Origin: Aquatica leii
Lineage: Eukaryota; Arthropoda; Insecta; Coleoptera; Lampyridae
Reading direction: 5' to 3'
Assembly: GCA_035610365.1 (NCBI GenBank)
Contig: CM069432.1
Span: 72,606,520-72,670,519, forward strand
Length of the DNA: 64,000 nt
Shown here: positions 1 through 13,280 of the stretch, piece after piece
Layout of the letters: every line of letters starts with the position of its first letter
Position numbering within the stretch: the first letter of the stretch is position 1
Notes under the pieces: generated by a model
Seen by the model: the letters and a program-made list of their open reading frames with translations, nothing else
What the model was told of the DNA's origin: nothing
Databases searched by the model: none
Made by a program: the position numbers and the translations under genes

Positions 1-199
1 TTTTTCTGAAACGCAATAGCGACGTGATAAATAATATATCAATACTAAAGTGATCAACAAAATCAAAGGCTTTATTTTAATTCTAATTCCAGTGGATTTT
101 TAACAAAAGTAAGTAATTATATCTATTTTTCTAATACTTGGGTGGAATTAATTGACATAGAGTATAAATTCTGAAATATGTTATTAATTTAAACTTAAA

Positions 200-350
200 A
201 TATTTAAGGTTAACCTCAGTTTCTGATTGAACGATGACATTTTAAATTTAATATATTTAAGGTTAACCTCAGTTTCTGATTGAACGATGACATTTTAAAT
301 TTAATATATTTAAGGTTAACCGCAGTTTCTGTTTGAACGATGACAATGAT
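200..350. repeat. 53-bp tandem repeat, about 2.9 copies
   Basis: Copies start at 200, 253 and 306, each beginning ATATTTAAGGTTAACC and containing a CAGTTTCTG block and GAACGATGACA. The third copy diverges after about 350. A fourth, partial copy of the head of the unit lies at 492-520. No coding potential is visible. The array abuts one arm of the inverted repeat at 336-800. Confidence 0.85.
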
Positions 351-800
351 AGTAATAATTCTATTTCAATTAATGAAATGCTGTAATAATGTTAGTAGCA
401 AAAAGTTAAAGTGAAATAATTGTATTATTTGTATTCATGTCTATTATAATAAAATCCTTTTTTTTTTAATTTATCTAATTTTAAATTTAAAATATTTAAG
501 GTTAACCTCAGTTTCTTATTGTAACTATCGGTCAATGTATATGATTTCATTAAAATAGTATTTATTAATTAATAAGACTGCTAATTTAATGAACATCAAT
601 TAATTGATATACATGCAACTTTTCAGAAATTGGTTAAATAAAGTTAAATTAGATAAATTTTAAACAAAAGGATTTTATTATCATAGACATGAATACAAAT
701 AATACAATTATTTAACTTTATTAACTTTAACTTTTTGCTACTAAGATTATTACAGCATTTCATTAATTGTAATAGAATTATTACTATCATTGTCATCGTT
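336..800. repeat. Imperfect inverted repeat, arms 336-460 and 666-800
   Basis: The left arm (GACAATGATAGTAATAATTC ... CATGTCTATTATAATAAAATCC) reappears reverse-complemented in the right arm with scattered mismatches and a short insertion. The arms are about 125-135 bp and the spacer about 205 bp. This is a fold-back (MITE-like) structure. It shares its right arm with the second inverted repeat at 610-974, so the region can form two alternative hairpins. Confidence 0.75.
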
Positions 801-974
801 ATTATATATTTTTGTAATTAATGGCTTATGGTAACTGAAATATGAAATTGAATCTACAAAAATTAGTTAATTGATTTACAAAAATTTGTATTCATGTCTA
901 TGATAATAAAATCCTTTTGTTTAAAATTTATCTAATTTAACTTTATTTAACCAATTTCTGAAAAGTTGCATGTA
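610..974. repeat. Near-perfect inverted repeat, arms 610-698 and 886-974
   Basis: The arms run from TACATGCAACTTTTCAGAAA to CATAGACATGAATAC and back, about 89 bp each, with a spacer near 187 bp. Identity is clearly higher than for the overlapping 336-800 pair, suggesting a later duplication or inversion. No protein is encoded. Confidence 0.8.
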
Positions 975-1730
975 GATCATTTTGCGAAAAATAAGGCCAT
1001 AAAGAAGTTTCACTTCTTACATGTGTACACTAGTACACGCCCTAATTTTTTTTTTCTTTTATCTCTTTGATGTTTTTTTGTCTATTGTAGAGTAACTCTG
1101 TTTTGATCAGCTAAACAAACCACTTACTTAACACAATCTTTAACTGCTCTAGAGCTCTTAATGCTGCTCGGTTACCTGTAACAATTTAGATCTTATTTTA
1201 ATAAGAGTTCCTAATCATTTCTTAAGCACAAGCAGAATAAGGTTGATAGACAGGCCAAGTTTACGCAAACGTTGCTTCCTGATCTAGTGCTATTAATTTC
1301 CGCTTCAGTACTTTGTGCAGTGTTAGAACTATGTTTGTTTTTTGTTATTTTTTATAATTCATATTAAGATACAACAAAAAAATAAAAACCTAGATTTGGT
1401 CTAACAAATACCATAAAATACTAATGTGTTTTGATAAATAAAGCAGTTAAAAACAAACCAGGTTTATTGTATCTAGTTTATAATACTATATTTAGTAACA
1501 TAGAATAAAAAACATAAAAACAAATTACAAACCTTGTTCTAGAAAATCAACTCACAACATGTTTTAGAGAAAGTCACAAATAACTGTAAGCATATTGATA
1601 AACCGGCAAAGTTAATGGCGTATTTGATTTACTCACTTTGAATAAACAAAAAGAAATGAATGTGTTACTTAATTACCATATTATTTATAGATTTAAAAAT
1701 TATGACAATCGCTTAGTGTAAGTTCACTTT
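975..1730. other. AT-rich DNA, nothing recognised
   Basis: No reading frame, repeat or motif could be supported between the left inverted repeats and the 3' end of the LINE relic. Confidence 0.5.
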
Positions 1731-3715
1731 TTAGGATTTATGACCTATGTCTCTTCCACTGTGCGCTGCCAAAACTGATTCTACTACTAAATGTATAGGT
1801 TGACAGTCTAAGAAAGCTTGCATTTTTGCAGTGGGCGTTGTTGATATTGCTTTTGTAATTCCTAGACACGCAAGTCTTTGTAACTTGCTGAGTTGTTATA
1901 GATTTTCTTCTTTTGGATTTACGACACTATAGTAACGATCCATATGTGACTGCAAAAACCGATACCCTATACTATATCCAAAGAATCATTCCTAGTTTTA
2001 GTCCGTATGTGTTACCTATCAAACTTTTGCAGGCCAAAAATGAGCGAGTAGCCTTGTTAATTGTTTTCTCTAAGTGAGCGTTAAAGATTAATTGTATGTC
2101 TAAATTGAGACCAAAATATTTAACCTTATTATTGCTCAGTTGAAATTTTTTCTGCACAATTAAAGTTTTTAAATCCTGAAGTTTTCTTCTTCTAACTGTT
2201 ATCTTTGCAAGGTTTACTGTTAATTTTTACACTCCCTACTCCTTTGCTTGCGTGTATCTTTTAGCAACAACTATTTTTCTAGTTACATTGCCCAGCGAGT
2301 TTGTAACTTTTCTGTTAGCTATCGCAGAGCTGATTCACGCTTTTACGGACCGAGAAACTTCTTGACTTTTGTAAACTTTTCTAATGAAGTCAAAAAAATA
2401 ATTATTAAATGCTCTATTTATATCTAAGATAGTTCTTAATGCAATTTCTTGGTTGTTGAATGAACTTTTTATTCTGTGCGAAACTCATGTATGCTCAGTT
2501 CACAAAATTTATTGTTTGGTAAGCATATAGGTGTTGATGCAAAAGTCCTTTACTCAGTGCTTTGTTTTGAATATATTTATCTATTAATTTTTCAATAATC
2601 TTAAACATATGAATGTCAAGCTAATTAGGCGAAAAGATTTTACCTGACGTATGATTCTTGCCCTGGTTTAAGTATAAAAACTACTTTTACTTAATCAAAA
2701 TTTTATTTCTACTTATTGCCAACCATTTTGCACGTAACCTAAAACTATACTAGTTCAAAGTAATGTTTACAGAAGCAGAAGCAAAGATTCTAACTCATGT
2801 TATAGCATGATTGGTAACATCCCATCAGGACCTTGAGCTTTATATGGTTCAAAAGATATTGAAACTCAAATAATTTTATTTTTTTATACCAACTTGTTAG
2901 CTAGTATTTAGGTGTTCTAAAGTTTGAAATCGTTTGCAGGTATGGATGTGCTTTCCGAAAAGTGCGTTTTTAGCATTAATTCTAAAATTTTCTGTTCACG
3001 TAAAATATAACTTTTTTGGGGTTTTTGCAATGACCCAAATTTACCCTAGTTATGTTTTTTAAAAGCTTTTTGTAGTCTACCACATTCTGATAATTTTTCA
3101 ATCACAGTGCTTCTTCTAGAATTTTTCTTTTGCTTTTCTCATAGTGTAGCCATATTTTAAACGAGAAGTTTTGTATATTTTCCATCCTCCAGTTCTTTTG
3201 GCTGGGTTAACAAACTTACGAGTTTATTCTTTTTTAACTGGCAATTATTTTTGTAAACGTTTTTGATAGATGCTTTAGTGATATCGTTCATCAGTTCTGT
3301 TTTTACCGATATTTGAAGCATTGGCTGGCATTCGCTCAATTCTTACTCTCCTTAAAGAGATCCCAGTTGCAGGTTTTTAGATTTCTGTACATGTTCATTT
3401 CTCTCTGTGGCAATTCTAATTTAAATTTTATGTACATATTGTCGGAGAGTGATAGTTGAGTTGACACATGCCATTTTCTTATTTCACTGTACACATGTGG
3501 TGTGCCCATCGTAGCGTCGATTACTTCTCTTCTTGTTTCTTTAACAAAGGTAGGCTCGTTTCTTCTATTTACGACGTTTAGTTTGTTATTATTAATAAAT
3601 TTCCTGTGGTTTCCAGTGCTTTTTTAAACCGTATGGCGTGCATTCACAGCAGAGCACCAGTTGTATTTTGTTTTGTCCGTAGAACTGCACCCATATTGGT
3701 AGTAAGTGGATTCCA
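1731..3715 (-). pseudogene. R1-like non-LTR retrotransposon ORF2 relic (endonuclease-reverse transcriptase)
   Basis: Reading leftward, protein-level matches to an R1/I-group LINE ORF2 appear in the right order in several frames. The end of the APE endonuclease shows NEPTFVKETRREVIDATM (about 3490-3560) and LSLSDNMYIKF (about 3430-3465), where the family has SDH. Next is PYKAQGPDG (about 2822-2847) at the start of the reverse transcriptase, and RT block A ALRTILDINRAF (about 2407-2441). An open stretch follows at 1972-2157 with VKYFGLNLDIQL and KATRSFLACKSLIG. LACLGITKAISTTPT (about 1830-1875) comes last, ending at a stop at 1731. Frames shift repeatedly, many stops interrupt the RT, and the YADD block was not found. 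RNase H and the poly-A tail were not seen. The element is dead; the clade (R1 versus LOA or I) is less certain than the LINE identity. Confidence 0.75.
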
Positions 3716-6237
3716 TTCTTTGCTAAAATGCAAGTTCTTTGATAGTTAATAGCCTAACCTAACATTTGATTTTTTAGAACCCTATTTGTATAATTTAAAC
3801 ATTTAAGAATTTCTAGCTATTGTTTTAATGTTTAGCATTAAAACTTTATTAAGACATGGTTTTTCAAATAATTTTAGTAAACTTATTTTATTAAATTTAA
3901 GTTTTTATCATTTTTTTTTAATGTATTAAATTATGTATTGACGTTTAATATAATTGATAGCGTTTATATAACTCATTCATTTATTTAAAATAACTATAAT
4001 CAATGACACAGTATTTTGTTATTTGAAAAAAATGTATTTTTTTTTGTAACGAATAAAATATATAAATATCATAAATTTGATGAGGCGTGTTTAAACTTTT
4101 ATCTTTTATTTTGGCTATACAAGATCGTTTGTCAACTTTTCTTTTTTATATAATAACAATAAGATACAAATCTTCTTATATATGACCACTGTATTATGTC
4201 AACAAAATATCTGATCAACAATGCAGTCTGCCAAAAGTACAAAGAATGTTTTTAAAACTTAACTATGTAAACACAGTAACACAATTTATTGTTTGATTAG
4301 AACAGTATTCTAACTAAGATTTCTAGAGAATGCACAGTAAGAATTTTAAATTTATGTAATCGTATAGAACCCACATTTGGTCTTATCGGTTGAATAAGCT
4401 GTTGGCATCGTTTTATAGAGATCGATACATACGATAAAGGGATTAACTTGGTTATTCGGAAATATAACAAGTGATATACACAGGAGCAAAATAGAATGCT
4501 AACAGAAGCTTTCTATCGGCTTAGTTTACATGTAGCAGCAAAAACTAATCATACCAGCCGTAATAAATAACTCTAGTATTAATGTAGAACGCATAACGTT
4601 TACAATTAAATACATAAATTCTACGCAACTAAAATATTAAGCTAAGGAATTTATTAATACATTTGTTTTTAAGCGCAAATAAATTTTGACTTCGAAACTA
4701 ATAAGATTAAGTAAAAGTGTTTCCTGACAAATAGCAGAGTGTAGTGGATTATGTCGTAACAACAACAACAAAGGCAAACATATGTATGTTAGTAAATATA
4801 ACAAAAACGGTGAATTGCCAAAGCGTGTATTAAAAAATAATAATATATTAGAAAAAGTGTTTTATTTTGATGTCGAGATTACATATTTATTTATACTTTG
4901 CCTAATCCTAAAGTGACGTCTTCTTTTTAAAGCATTTACTTAAATGGCAAATTTTATATTGTACGTATATGAAAACTTTCTAATTGTCTTAGACGGAACA
5001 GTATTAATATTACGTATTTCTTAAATTTTATTGTCAGTTTTGATTGATTAGGAGACAGTTTATGTTTTAAAATTATATATATTATTGTATACTTACATAG
5101 GCACGTTTGTGATACTTAAACGCAAAACCAGATATTAAAATTAACTTAATTTAAATGTAGATAGTAAAGATGCAAACGCAAAACAAAAAAAATCTATGTT
5201 GGTGCATCGGAGTATCCAAAGCAGATGTTAGATGTTTTGGTTTGTGAGATTTAATAATGTCATATAGCATTATCTATTACTAAAACAGGTCTGCTTGGAA
5301 TGTTATTTCAGTTCATTTCGTCATAGTAGTCACCTGATTTGCATCCTGAAATAATACTTAAGTAATCATTTTTTTATAAATACTTAACATTACAAACCAG
5401 AAGTAAATATTGGAAATGCATTAAAGATATATTTATTTTTATTTCTTGCATAAATCATGATTAATTGATTACCTTTAGAAATCAGTTTCATAAGAAATTT
5501 GTTACTGTCGTCTAACCAACTTTTTGGTATGGTGTGGCTAACATGTAATTGACTTTCAGTAAAAGTTGATTTTTGTTTATCTAGTAAAAGATTTTGTAGA
5601 TAAAGACAAAGAGCATTCACTGAACGTACTTTTGAGACTCCTTTAGAATGATTTTGTATTTAAATTCAGATATTTTTGTTGTTGCTATTAATCTTTTTTT
5701 GAAATCAGCAAAGGGTATTAAATGTGCTTTATTGAAGTTAATTCTTAGTTTTTCGTTTCATAAATACTAAAACGTTTGCTATCACTTCATGAGTTTGACT
5801 ATGAAGCGCTTTTTTGTAACACCAACTATAAGCATTTTACAAGTAACTAAACCAACGAAAAGCCGTTGTACATAATATAAAATTTGTATTATTTATAAAT
5901 AATAAATAATTATAAACTAAATAAGTATTTATAGCACACTTAAATAAATAAAATAAATAAATACATTTTGCTTATCTTTTTGAAAAATATGAATTGTTAG
6001 TCTTACTTACAGTAACAAATACTACTACGAATACTTCTTAAAAGAACGTTTTTTTTAATTGAATACTTTTTAGGCTTTATTACAATCTGATCACAAGTTG
6101 ATCAATAAGTAATTTTGTTCAGACTTAAATTACTACTACAACTTAAAATTAGAAATCTACTTATTAGCAGTTTGAAGACTGTAATTACTTAAATACACTT
6201 ATTGGACGTGTACACTATTAGTAGTTTACTCTGCTTT
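3716..6237. other. AT-rich DNA, nothing recognised
   Basis: Only short chance frames, such as one at 5390-5620 on the minus strand, are present. I see no domain, hairpin or terminal repeat that I can support. The part nearest 6237 may hold the 3' untranslated end of the Jockey-type LINE, but no poly-A boundary is visible. Confidence 0.45.
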
Positions 6238-8265
6238 TTAACTAACACGAAAACCAGCTTTACTTCTCTTGAGCCGTTTAACCAATAACGCATTGTCGTG
6301 AAGCTGGATAGCCTCTACGTTTGCATGATGAAGAAGCCGGTGTTCATGACTTCTGGCGTATTTTATAATAGTCTCGCTAACTGTACCCATTTCCATTTCT
6401 TTATAGTCACAGTTTCTGAAGTACCAAGGACCATTAACAATATTTCTCAGTACTTTATTCTGCAAGCGCTGAATGATGTTAATATTGGTCTTTCTGGCAC
6501 AACGCCACATCTGTATGCCATATGTCTATATGGACTTAAGGATCTGTTTATACAATAGTATTTTGTTAAAGATGGACAGGGTATAATGTCTACCTAAGAG
6601 CCTAAACATTATGGGATACTTATAATTACGTTTTTTTTTTGACATGGCTTTTCTGGTGCAGCCTAGCGTTTAACGTAATACCTAGCTATTTAGCATATGG
6701 TATTTGTGTACCATTTATGCTAACAACGATATGTTGATCACGTTTATTGGTTAAATTGACATAAACCGAATTAGTTTCATTCAATTTAATTCGCCAGCGT
6801 TTAGTTTAGTTATTTATCTTATTGAGAGATATTTGCAGATTTCTTGTTGCTTCTTTGTGGTCTTTGCCTAAGGCGTGTCGTTTGCAAATGTATCTATCGT
6901 GTCATATATTTTATGAGGAGTATCAGAAATTTTATTAGTGTAAAGGAGATAAGCATCTTTTAACTTAATTCTGAAAGATCTATCTAAAATACATGGTTTT
7001 TTTTTTAGTTTATAAGTCCTTCGTGTCAGACTTTATCGAAAGTCTGTGCTGCATCAGGAAAGATAGCAGAACACTTTTTTTTCCTCTAGCGATATTTGAA
7101 TTGTAGCCGTTATTCTGTGGATTTGATTTATAGTGAAATAGTTTTTTTAAAGCCAAATTGATGTGCTCGATTTAAATTTCTTTTGTCTATAATTGGTGTC
7201 AACCTTTTAAGAAGTAGCTGCTTGTACAGTTTTGAAATTAAAGGTAATAAGAAAATTGGCTTGTAAGATGAAACTTCATTATGTGGTTTTCCAAGTTTAG
7301 GAATCATCATTATCTCAACTACCTTCCATATTTGAGGTACATATCTTAGTCTATATGAGGCATTTATAAAATAGGTAAGTTTGACTATAATTTTTCTTAG
7401 AAGTTGTTTAAGAATTTTCTCAGTAATTAAAACTTTGTTTTAGTTAATGTTTTTAATTTCAGCTGCAACTTTTTTTGAAGTTGTGTATCTGATTTCATTT
7501 TCTTCTTAGATAAGGTTTGTCCAATCTAATGTGCTTTCTGGTGGTTACTTTTTGCCCAGTTCTCGTCTGCATTTCTTATTAGTGGATTCTGCAAGATCGG
7601 TCTTTTTAACCTTTTTGTAGCTCTCCAGAGTGATTAATTAGTTTTATTGTCATTTGTTAGTTCACTGAACTATTCACTTATTGTTTCATCTTTTAATCTT
7701 CGAATTTCTCTTTTAAATTGCCGGGTAGGTGGCTTTAAGAAGTTTATATCTACGTTTTATCATTTCCTGGACGATGTGTTCTGGTGTTATAGAGTGAAGT
7801 AGCTTATTGGCCATAACTTTTATCGGTCGGTTCTGTTTATTCTCATAAGACTGCCAAAAGTATTCATCTTTGTTTAATGCTTCATAAAACGTTTTAAAAT
7901 CAGTGTCAATTTGTACGTTTATTTTAATATTTTTATCATTGATGTCTTGATTCTGCGTGTTGAAAATCTGACTCAGCATAATATAAAGTTTGTTAAAGTT
8001 GTTAATGTCATCCACTATGATATCTAGAAGTGTTTTCGTTTTTTAAGCTTCTACATCGTTAGTGTTAATAACTTGATCTTGTTTTAATTGTTGTGGTAGT
8101 AGTGGGGTAAGCAAAGTATTTTCTTTTTCTTTCTATTTTTCATACAAATCCACTCTGTCTTACGAGCTAGTTCCTTTTCATTGGTGTAATATTCATCTTT
8201 TTTATCCCTTTTTTTAGTTCTTCATAAATACTATGTATTTTGTTTAATTGAATTTCGAGTAGGTC
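6238..8265 (-). pseudogene. Jockey-type LINE relic with ORF1 and ORF2 remains
   Basis: Both proteins of a Jockey-clade LINE can be followed leftward. ORF1 remains: ELARKTEW (about 8150-8190), then an open stretch 8015-7713 with FYEALNKDEYFWQSYENK and RPIKVMANKLLHS, typical of the gag-like nucleic-acid-binding ORF1. ORF2 remains: MMIPKLGKPHNEVSSYKPIF (7310-7250) and KLYKQLLLKRLTPII at the RT start. RT block A reads AAQTFDKV followed by a stop (about 7029-7055). Block C reads FANDT where active elements have FADDT (6875-6889). The C-terminal stretch 6510-6238 has NIIQRLQNKVLRNIVNGPWY. The endonuclease domain seems deleted, since ORF1 runs almost directly into the RT. Stops, frameshifts and the changed catalytic block make it inactive. 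Confidence 0.85.
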
Positions 8266-11200
8266 GGCCCTGTTAAATAAATAAATGTTATGGACTTTAA
8301 TGAAACTACACAAGCACGAGTCAAAGTAACATTCATTATTGAAATTATTAGCTTAAGTAATATTTTGGTTACCTAGATAATGTGTTTTCTGATTCTAGTG
8401 CATTTAATTGCCATCAATTAATAAATCTTCAATTTAAAGAATATCTTGCTTACCTAAATGTTGTGTTTCTTAAATTTGATACGTTTTATCATGTTTACTG
8501 TTATTCAAAATGTTAAAAATTTGATGCATTTCAATTTTTTAATAATAATAAAAATTTGTATTTTGTGTTTGCTTAGCATTTATAAACACATTTAATTGAT
8601 ATTTTTATTTCTGAATGATATCTCGAAACTTTTCTCAAGTAATGATTTTTTTTTGTCAAAATTTGATAATCGTTGACTTAGTGATTTAAAAACAGCAAAA
8701 TTTGCTAATGTTGTAGGTCAGATGAAAAGGATAACTATTGACAAATAGTAAAATTGGAGATTGAGTTTGTCTCTGTTTTAAAACAAGGTGAAAAACAGAC
8801 ATATTTATAAAATAATAAGCTATATCCGTACTTTATCACTAAGATCAACACTCTTATTCATCAGCACTACATTTGTTATGGCCGATGATTATAAGTAGTG
8901 TAAATAAACCAAAAGCTACAAAAATATAATTTTTAGGTTTTTCTTGGAAAGATGTTTTATCTCATAGACATTTTTGGCATTTTTGAGAACTAAAATATTT
9001 TTGTTTTTTAGACAAAATAAGAAATACGTCTCCATAGAACGCACGGTTTGAGTTTTACACAACACCATAAAACTATTTTTTTTCAAATACAATTCGTTTG
9101 CTTTAAAAATATTGGCCCTAACATCCGCAATTGCATTGGATATTTTCAACGACACTGTTGCCGACGTATAAACGCTTTTGTATTAGTGTTAGCAGGGAAC
9201 AAATACATTTTTGTGCTAGTTGTTTGCTGTGTAAAATAACCCATAAAAATCTAACCAATTTTTTTTAAATTTACAGATAAACATGTTTAAGTAAATACGG
9301 AAAGTTAGCAGTTTCACTTTTTTCTTCACAATCAAGACATACTTGACACACTGTTAATTTACACTAAATTAACCTATAGTTAAATTTTACCAGTAGATGA
9401 TCCAGTGTTTTTTTTGCAATAAACGTTCCGTGGCCTTTTTTAATTTACATATACAAATGAAATAATATAGCCAAAAAATCAAAAATAAATACCAATTTCA
9501 CGTATAGATTGAATACCGGCTAACCTCTAAAAATATCTTACACATGCGTTGCACAAAACAATAATCTACAAACGTTAACTTATATATTTATACAACAAAA
9601 TAATATTGTACAGCATCTTGTCGATTAGAACTATAATATTTAATTTTTGTTTAAGAAAGCAAAACCAACAAAAGATTTTCACTTTTGTATAACATTAAAA
9701 CAACCTAAAGCAGTATAAGATCTTGGTTACGAATTTAAGCGACCTTCGGGTTAGACGGTATTATATCACTCGCAAATTAGGCTGGGAAAGTAAAACGTAG
9801 TTCTAGCCAACACTGTATTTGATACTAGTGGTTGCTAGTTACATTATAAACAAGAAGAGAAACTACAGTTTTACCTCAAACTTAAATCTGCAGGAAATAG
9901 CTTCTAAAAAAATTGTCGAGACGACTAATTGCGCAAAAGAATAAACGTTTGCAGTTAATTTTTTAACGTGCATATATGTTCTTTTTCTTTTCTGTTGAAA
10001 GACACCGAAGCAACCCACATGTGGTCTTTACCATAATCTAGACGCTTTCTAATAAACATGAGTATTTAAACTTAGAACTTACGATATATGGTTAGTAATT
10101 ATGAAATCAAGTCTGGCTCTAAAACAATTTTTAATATTTCATCCAGTCATTATTTTAACTGTATAAACATTGAATTAGTTGTTTTGTTTTACACATCATA
10201 AAACATATCTATTAACATTTATAATAATATAAATGAGAAATGTTAGAGAATTCTTTTGAAAAAAATTATAAGTATTTTACTAAAAAAATTTTATTTATGT
10301 ATATTATAAAAGTTAATCAGCAATTTTCTGATTTTTAATATTTTATATTGTTTGTATAAAAAATAAAATATGTTATATTTTCTCATTTAATAAAAAAATT
10401 CTAATACAGATTATTTTTTGTGAAATTAAAGGAGAATTTAAATAGTTAAATAAAAACTTGCGTTTTTTTGATTGAAATGTATTTTTTTAAAGCAGTCAAA
10501 TGAGTTAAAATTTTATCAAACAGTTTTTTTATGCTTGTGTAGATACATTTTGAATAACAATAGCTTTATTTTGAAAAATAGCTTGTATATGATTAAATAA
10601 AATCTTTATCTCTATTTTTTTTTCATAATACTACTCTATTGTTTTATTTAAAGTAGGTTAATTTTAAACACAAAAAAATAAGATAGATTTAGTAAAAATT
10701 TTAACAATTACTATTTTTACCTACTTGTTTTTAATAAAAAAATACAAACGAATACAAATAAAACTGCTAGATTAAATTTTTTACTTTTAAATTTTGTTTT
10801 ATTTACCTGTTAAATTCTATTAATGATAGGTATAAAACATTTTATTTTTACGACTAAATGATCTTTGAGATATATGTGTCGAGGTAATAATTTGGCGATT
10901 ATAGATTTACATTTAACTTAATTTGATTCTTGTATTTTAATTATTTTTTTATTTTTAGTTATTAAAATTGCATTCTAATTCTTTTAATAAATCAATAATT
11001 TTCTTAGATTTTAGTTGATTAATAGACTTTTCTTCTTATTTTATAACACTCAATTTGCGATAAACGCAGTTTTTCTTAATAAATTCTAAAATTAGAAAAA
11101 AATTTGAATGTTTTGTATAGCGACCTACATTAAAACTTAATTATATTCAGTTCAAACGTCTCTGATCAATAATGCTAAAGTGCAGAACAAGAACTGGTTA

Positions 11201-13277
11201 GAATACAATGTCATGTACTAAAGACAGAAGTATGTTTACGAGTTATAGCTGGGGAAATGCGTTGTTCAGAATTAAATTATTTTCAACATTATGCATTATT
11301 AATTCGTTTATATTCTTGCACTGTGTGTTTAAAACGTTTTGTGTGTAATTTTGAATTTAACTTTATAATTTACAGTTTAGAAAGTACAAAATGTTTTATT
11401 ACAGTCTAGCTAATAATAGTTACAAAATGAAATTATGTACACATGTACAATATTAAAAAACTAAAATAAAAACTAATTTAACTAACAAAAATGTTGCATT
11501 AAAAGTTTTAAATCGGCAATGAAAAGTTTACATATCGGCATGTTAAAAGTAACTTGTTTACACTTCTAGCAAACAAGACGTGTACTTTGCATATTTTTAT
11601 TCCATTTTATTCAATTATAGAAGCTATATTTTTAAATTAATAGTAAAAAACATAGTTTGTTTTATTAAATTAATTACTCAAAATATTTAAAATAAATATG
11701 CTGTTTCAATAACACGTGCTGTAAAATTAAAAAAGCAAAATAATACATACAAAACGATTTTTAGTAGTTGCTTTTGATGTAGTGTGATATTTAATCTAGT
11801 AGTGTTATGTTGAATTTACTAAAATTGCAACATAACCCAAAAAGTATGTGTTCTTCAATTATTTAACTTTTTTTTTTATTTCACAAAGGAAATTTATAAT
11901 ATATTTGCATAAACATAAATTATATATTTTTTATTAAACATTCTGTTAAATCAGTGTAAGTTAATGTAAATAAAGTACTAATATAATAATAAATATTATA
12001 TATTTTTTTTGTTTTAGCAGTTTTTTTTAATTTTACATTTTTTTAGTAAAAAAAATTTTATATATTTATCTTTAAGTACCAGATGGTATGTTATATACCA
12101 AAGTTAAAAAATATATTATTATAACCTAAACGGCAAGATTATATCGCAAGACGCAAAAGTTTATCTTATTTCTTGAATTATGAATATTCTATTAATCTTA
12201 AAGATATTAACTTAAAATTCATAATTAAGTGTGTTTTACTTTGTAGTTACTAAGTCATGATATCATGTGCAGTGTTGTCATGTATTTTGCTTTATCAGAC
12301 ATTAGACATTAGACGGTGTTTTTTTTGTTTATTTATTTGTAAATAAATTTTTGTATTACATTACAAAGCAACAATATAAACTATAAACACTAACATTACA
12401 AAATATAATCGTGTGAAAGTTAGCAATAGATGGATAATCTATGAACAAGACAACATAAGCCAGAAAATTTTTGAGATAACATTTTTATATACTATACTAA
12501 ACTTGTTTGTATTGGTATTAAAATTGACACTGTTTTTATGCTTTCTATTGAAAAGCATCTCTGCAATTAAGTTTAAGCTCAACATCTAACATCGTAAGAT
12601 TACTAAAATTAATATTGTAATTCATATTGATATCGTGAAGAGCACAGGCTAATTTTGTCTTTTTGTTTTTACTGTCGTATTGGTGGTTTTTGAATAGGTT
12701 TATAATTTTTTGTTTTGTTTAATTAATATAGTAGTTATTAGAATAGATACAATCAATTTTATATACAGGTTGTCCTCGAAATACGAGGATTAATTTTAAC
12801 AGAACGCGGTTCAAGTCAAGTACAACATATTTACAAAAAAAATTATAATAAAATTTTTATAATAAGGAAGTTGCAATTTTAAAAAATTTAAGAGAATCGT
12901 TTTAGGACCACATACGTTTATTCTTTGCATTTTTTGCTTGCTTAGTTCCATGGCCTTAAGTTGTCCTGGCGTCGATAAGAAACCATAAGTGTTTGTACTA
13001 TGTCACCATGAAAAAGATGATAGTACAGATCCCGTAATTTTTATGAGAAATAACTTGTTTCGTTTGAAGTATAAGCAGTTCGATTAAAGTACGACGACAT
13101 TAATTATTTTAAAACTTTGTTGGTAGAATTAAATTACAAAAACATAATGACGCTTTCAAATTACCTGTAAATAACTAATTACTACTACTCCAATAAATTA
13201 ATGTTGCTTAATTTCTACAATAATAACTTTTAAAAATACTAAATTAATAATACTTTAATATTGTTTTTCTTTAATAC
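8266..13277. other. AT-rich DNA, nothing firmly recognised
   Basis: Five kilobases of AT-rich sequence with only short chance frames (for example 8916-9155 on the minus strand). At about 12764-12780 there is ATATACAGGTTGTCC, which resembles the outer end of many insect transposons, but no partner end was found. Nothing else is supported. Confidence 0.4.
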
Positions 13278-13280
13278 TGT

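Noticed and set aside
12764..12780. ATATACAGGTTGTCC, like the outer end of insect mariner-type elements
   Set aside because: No matching inverted end or target duplication nearby; left as a note only.
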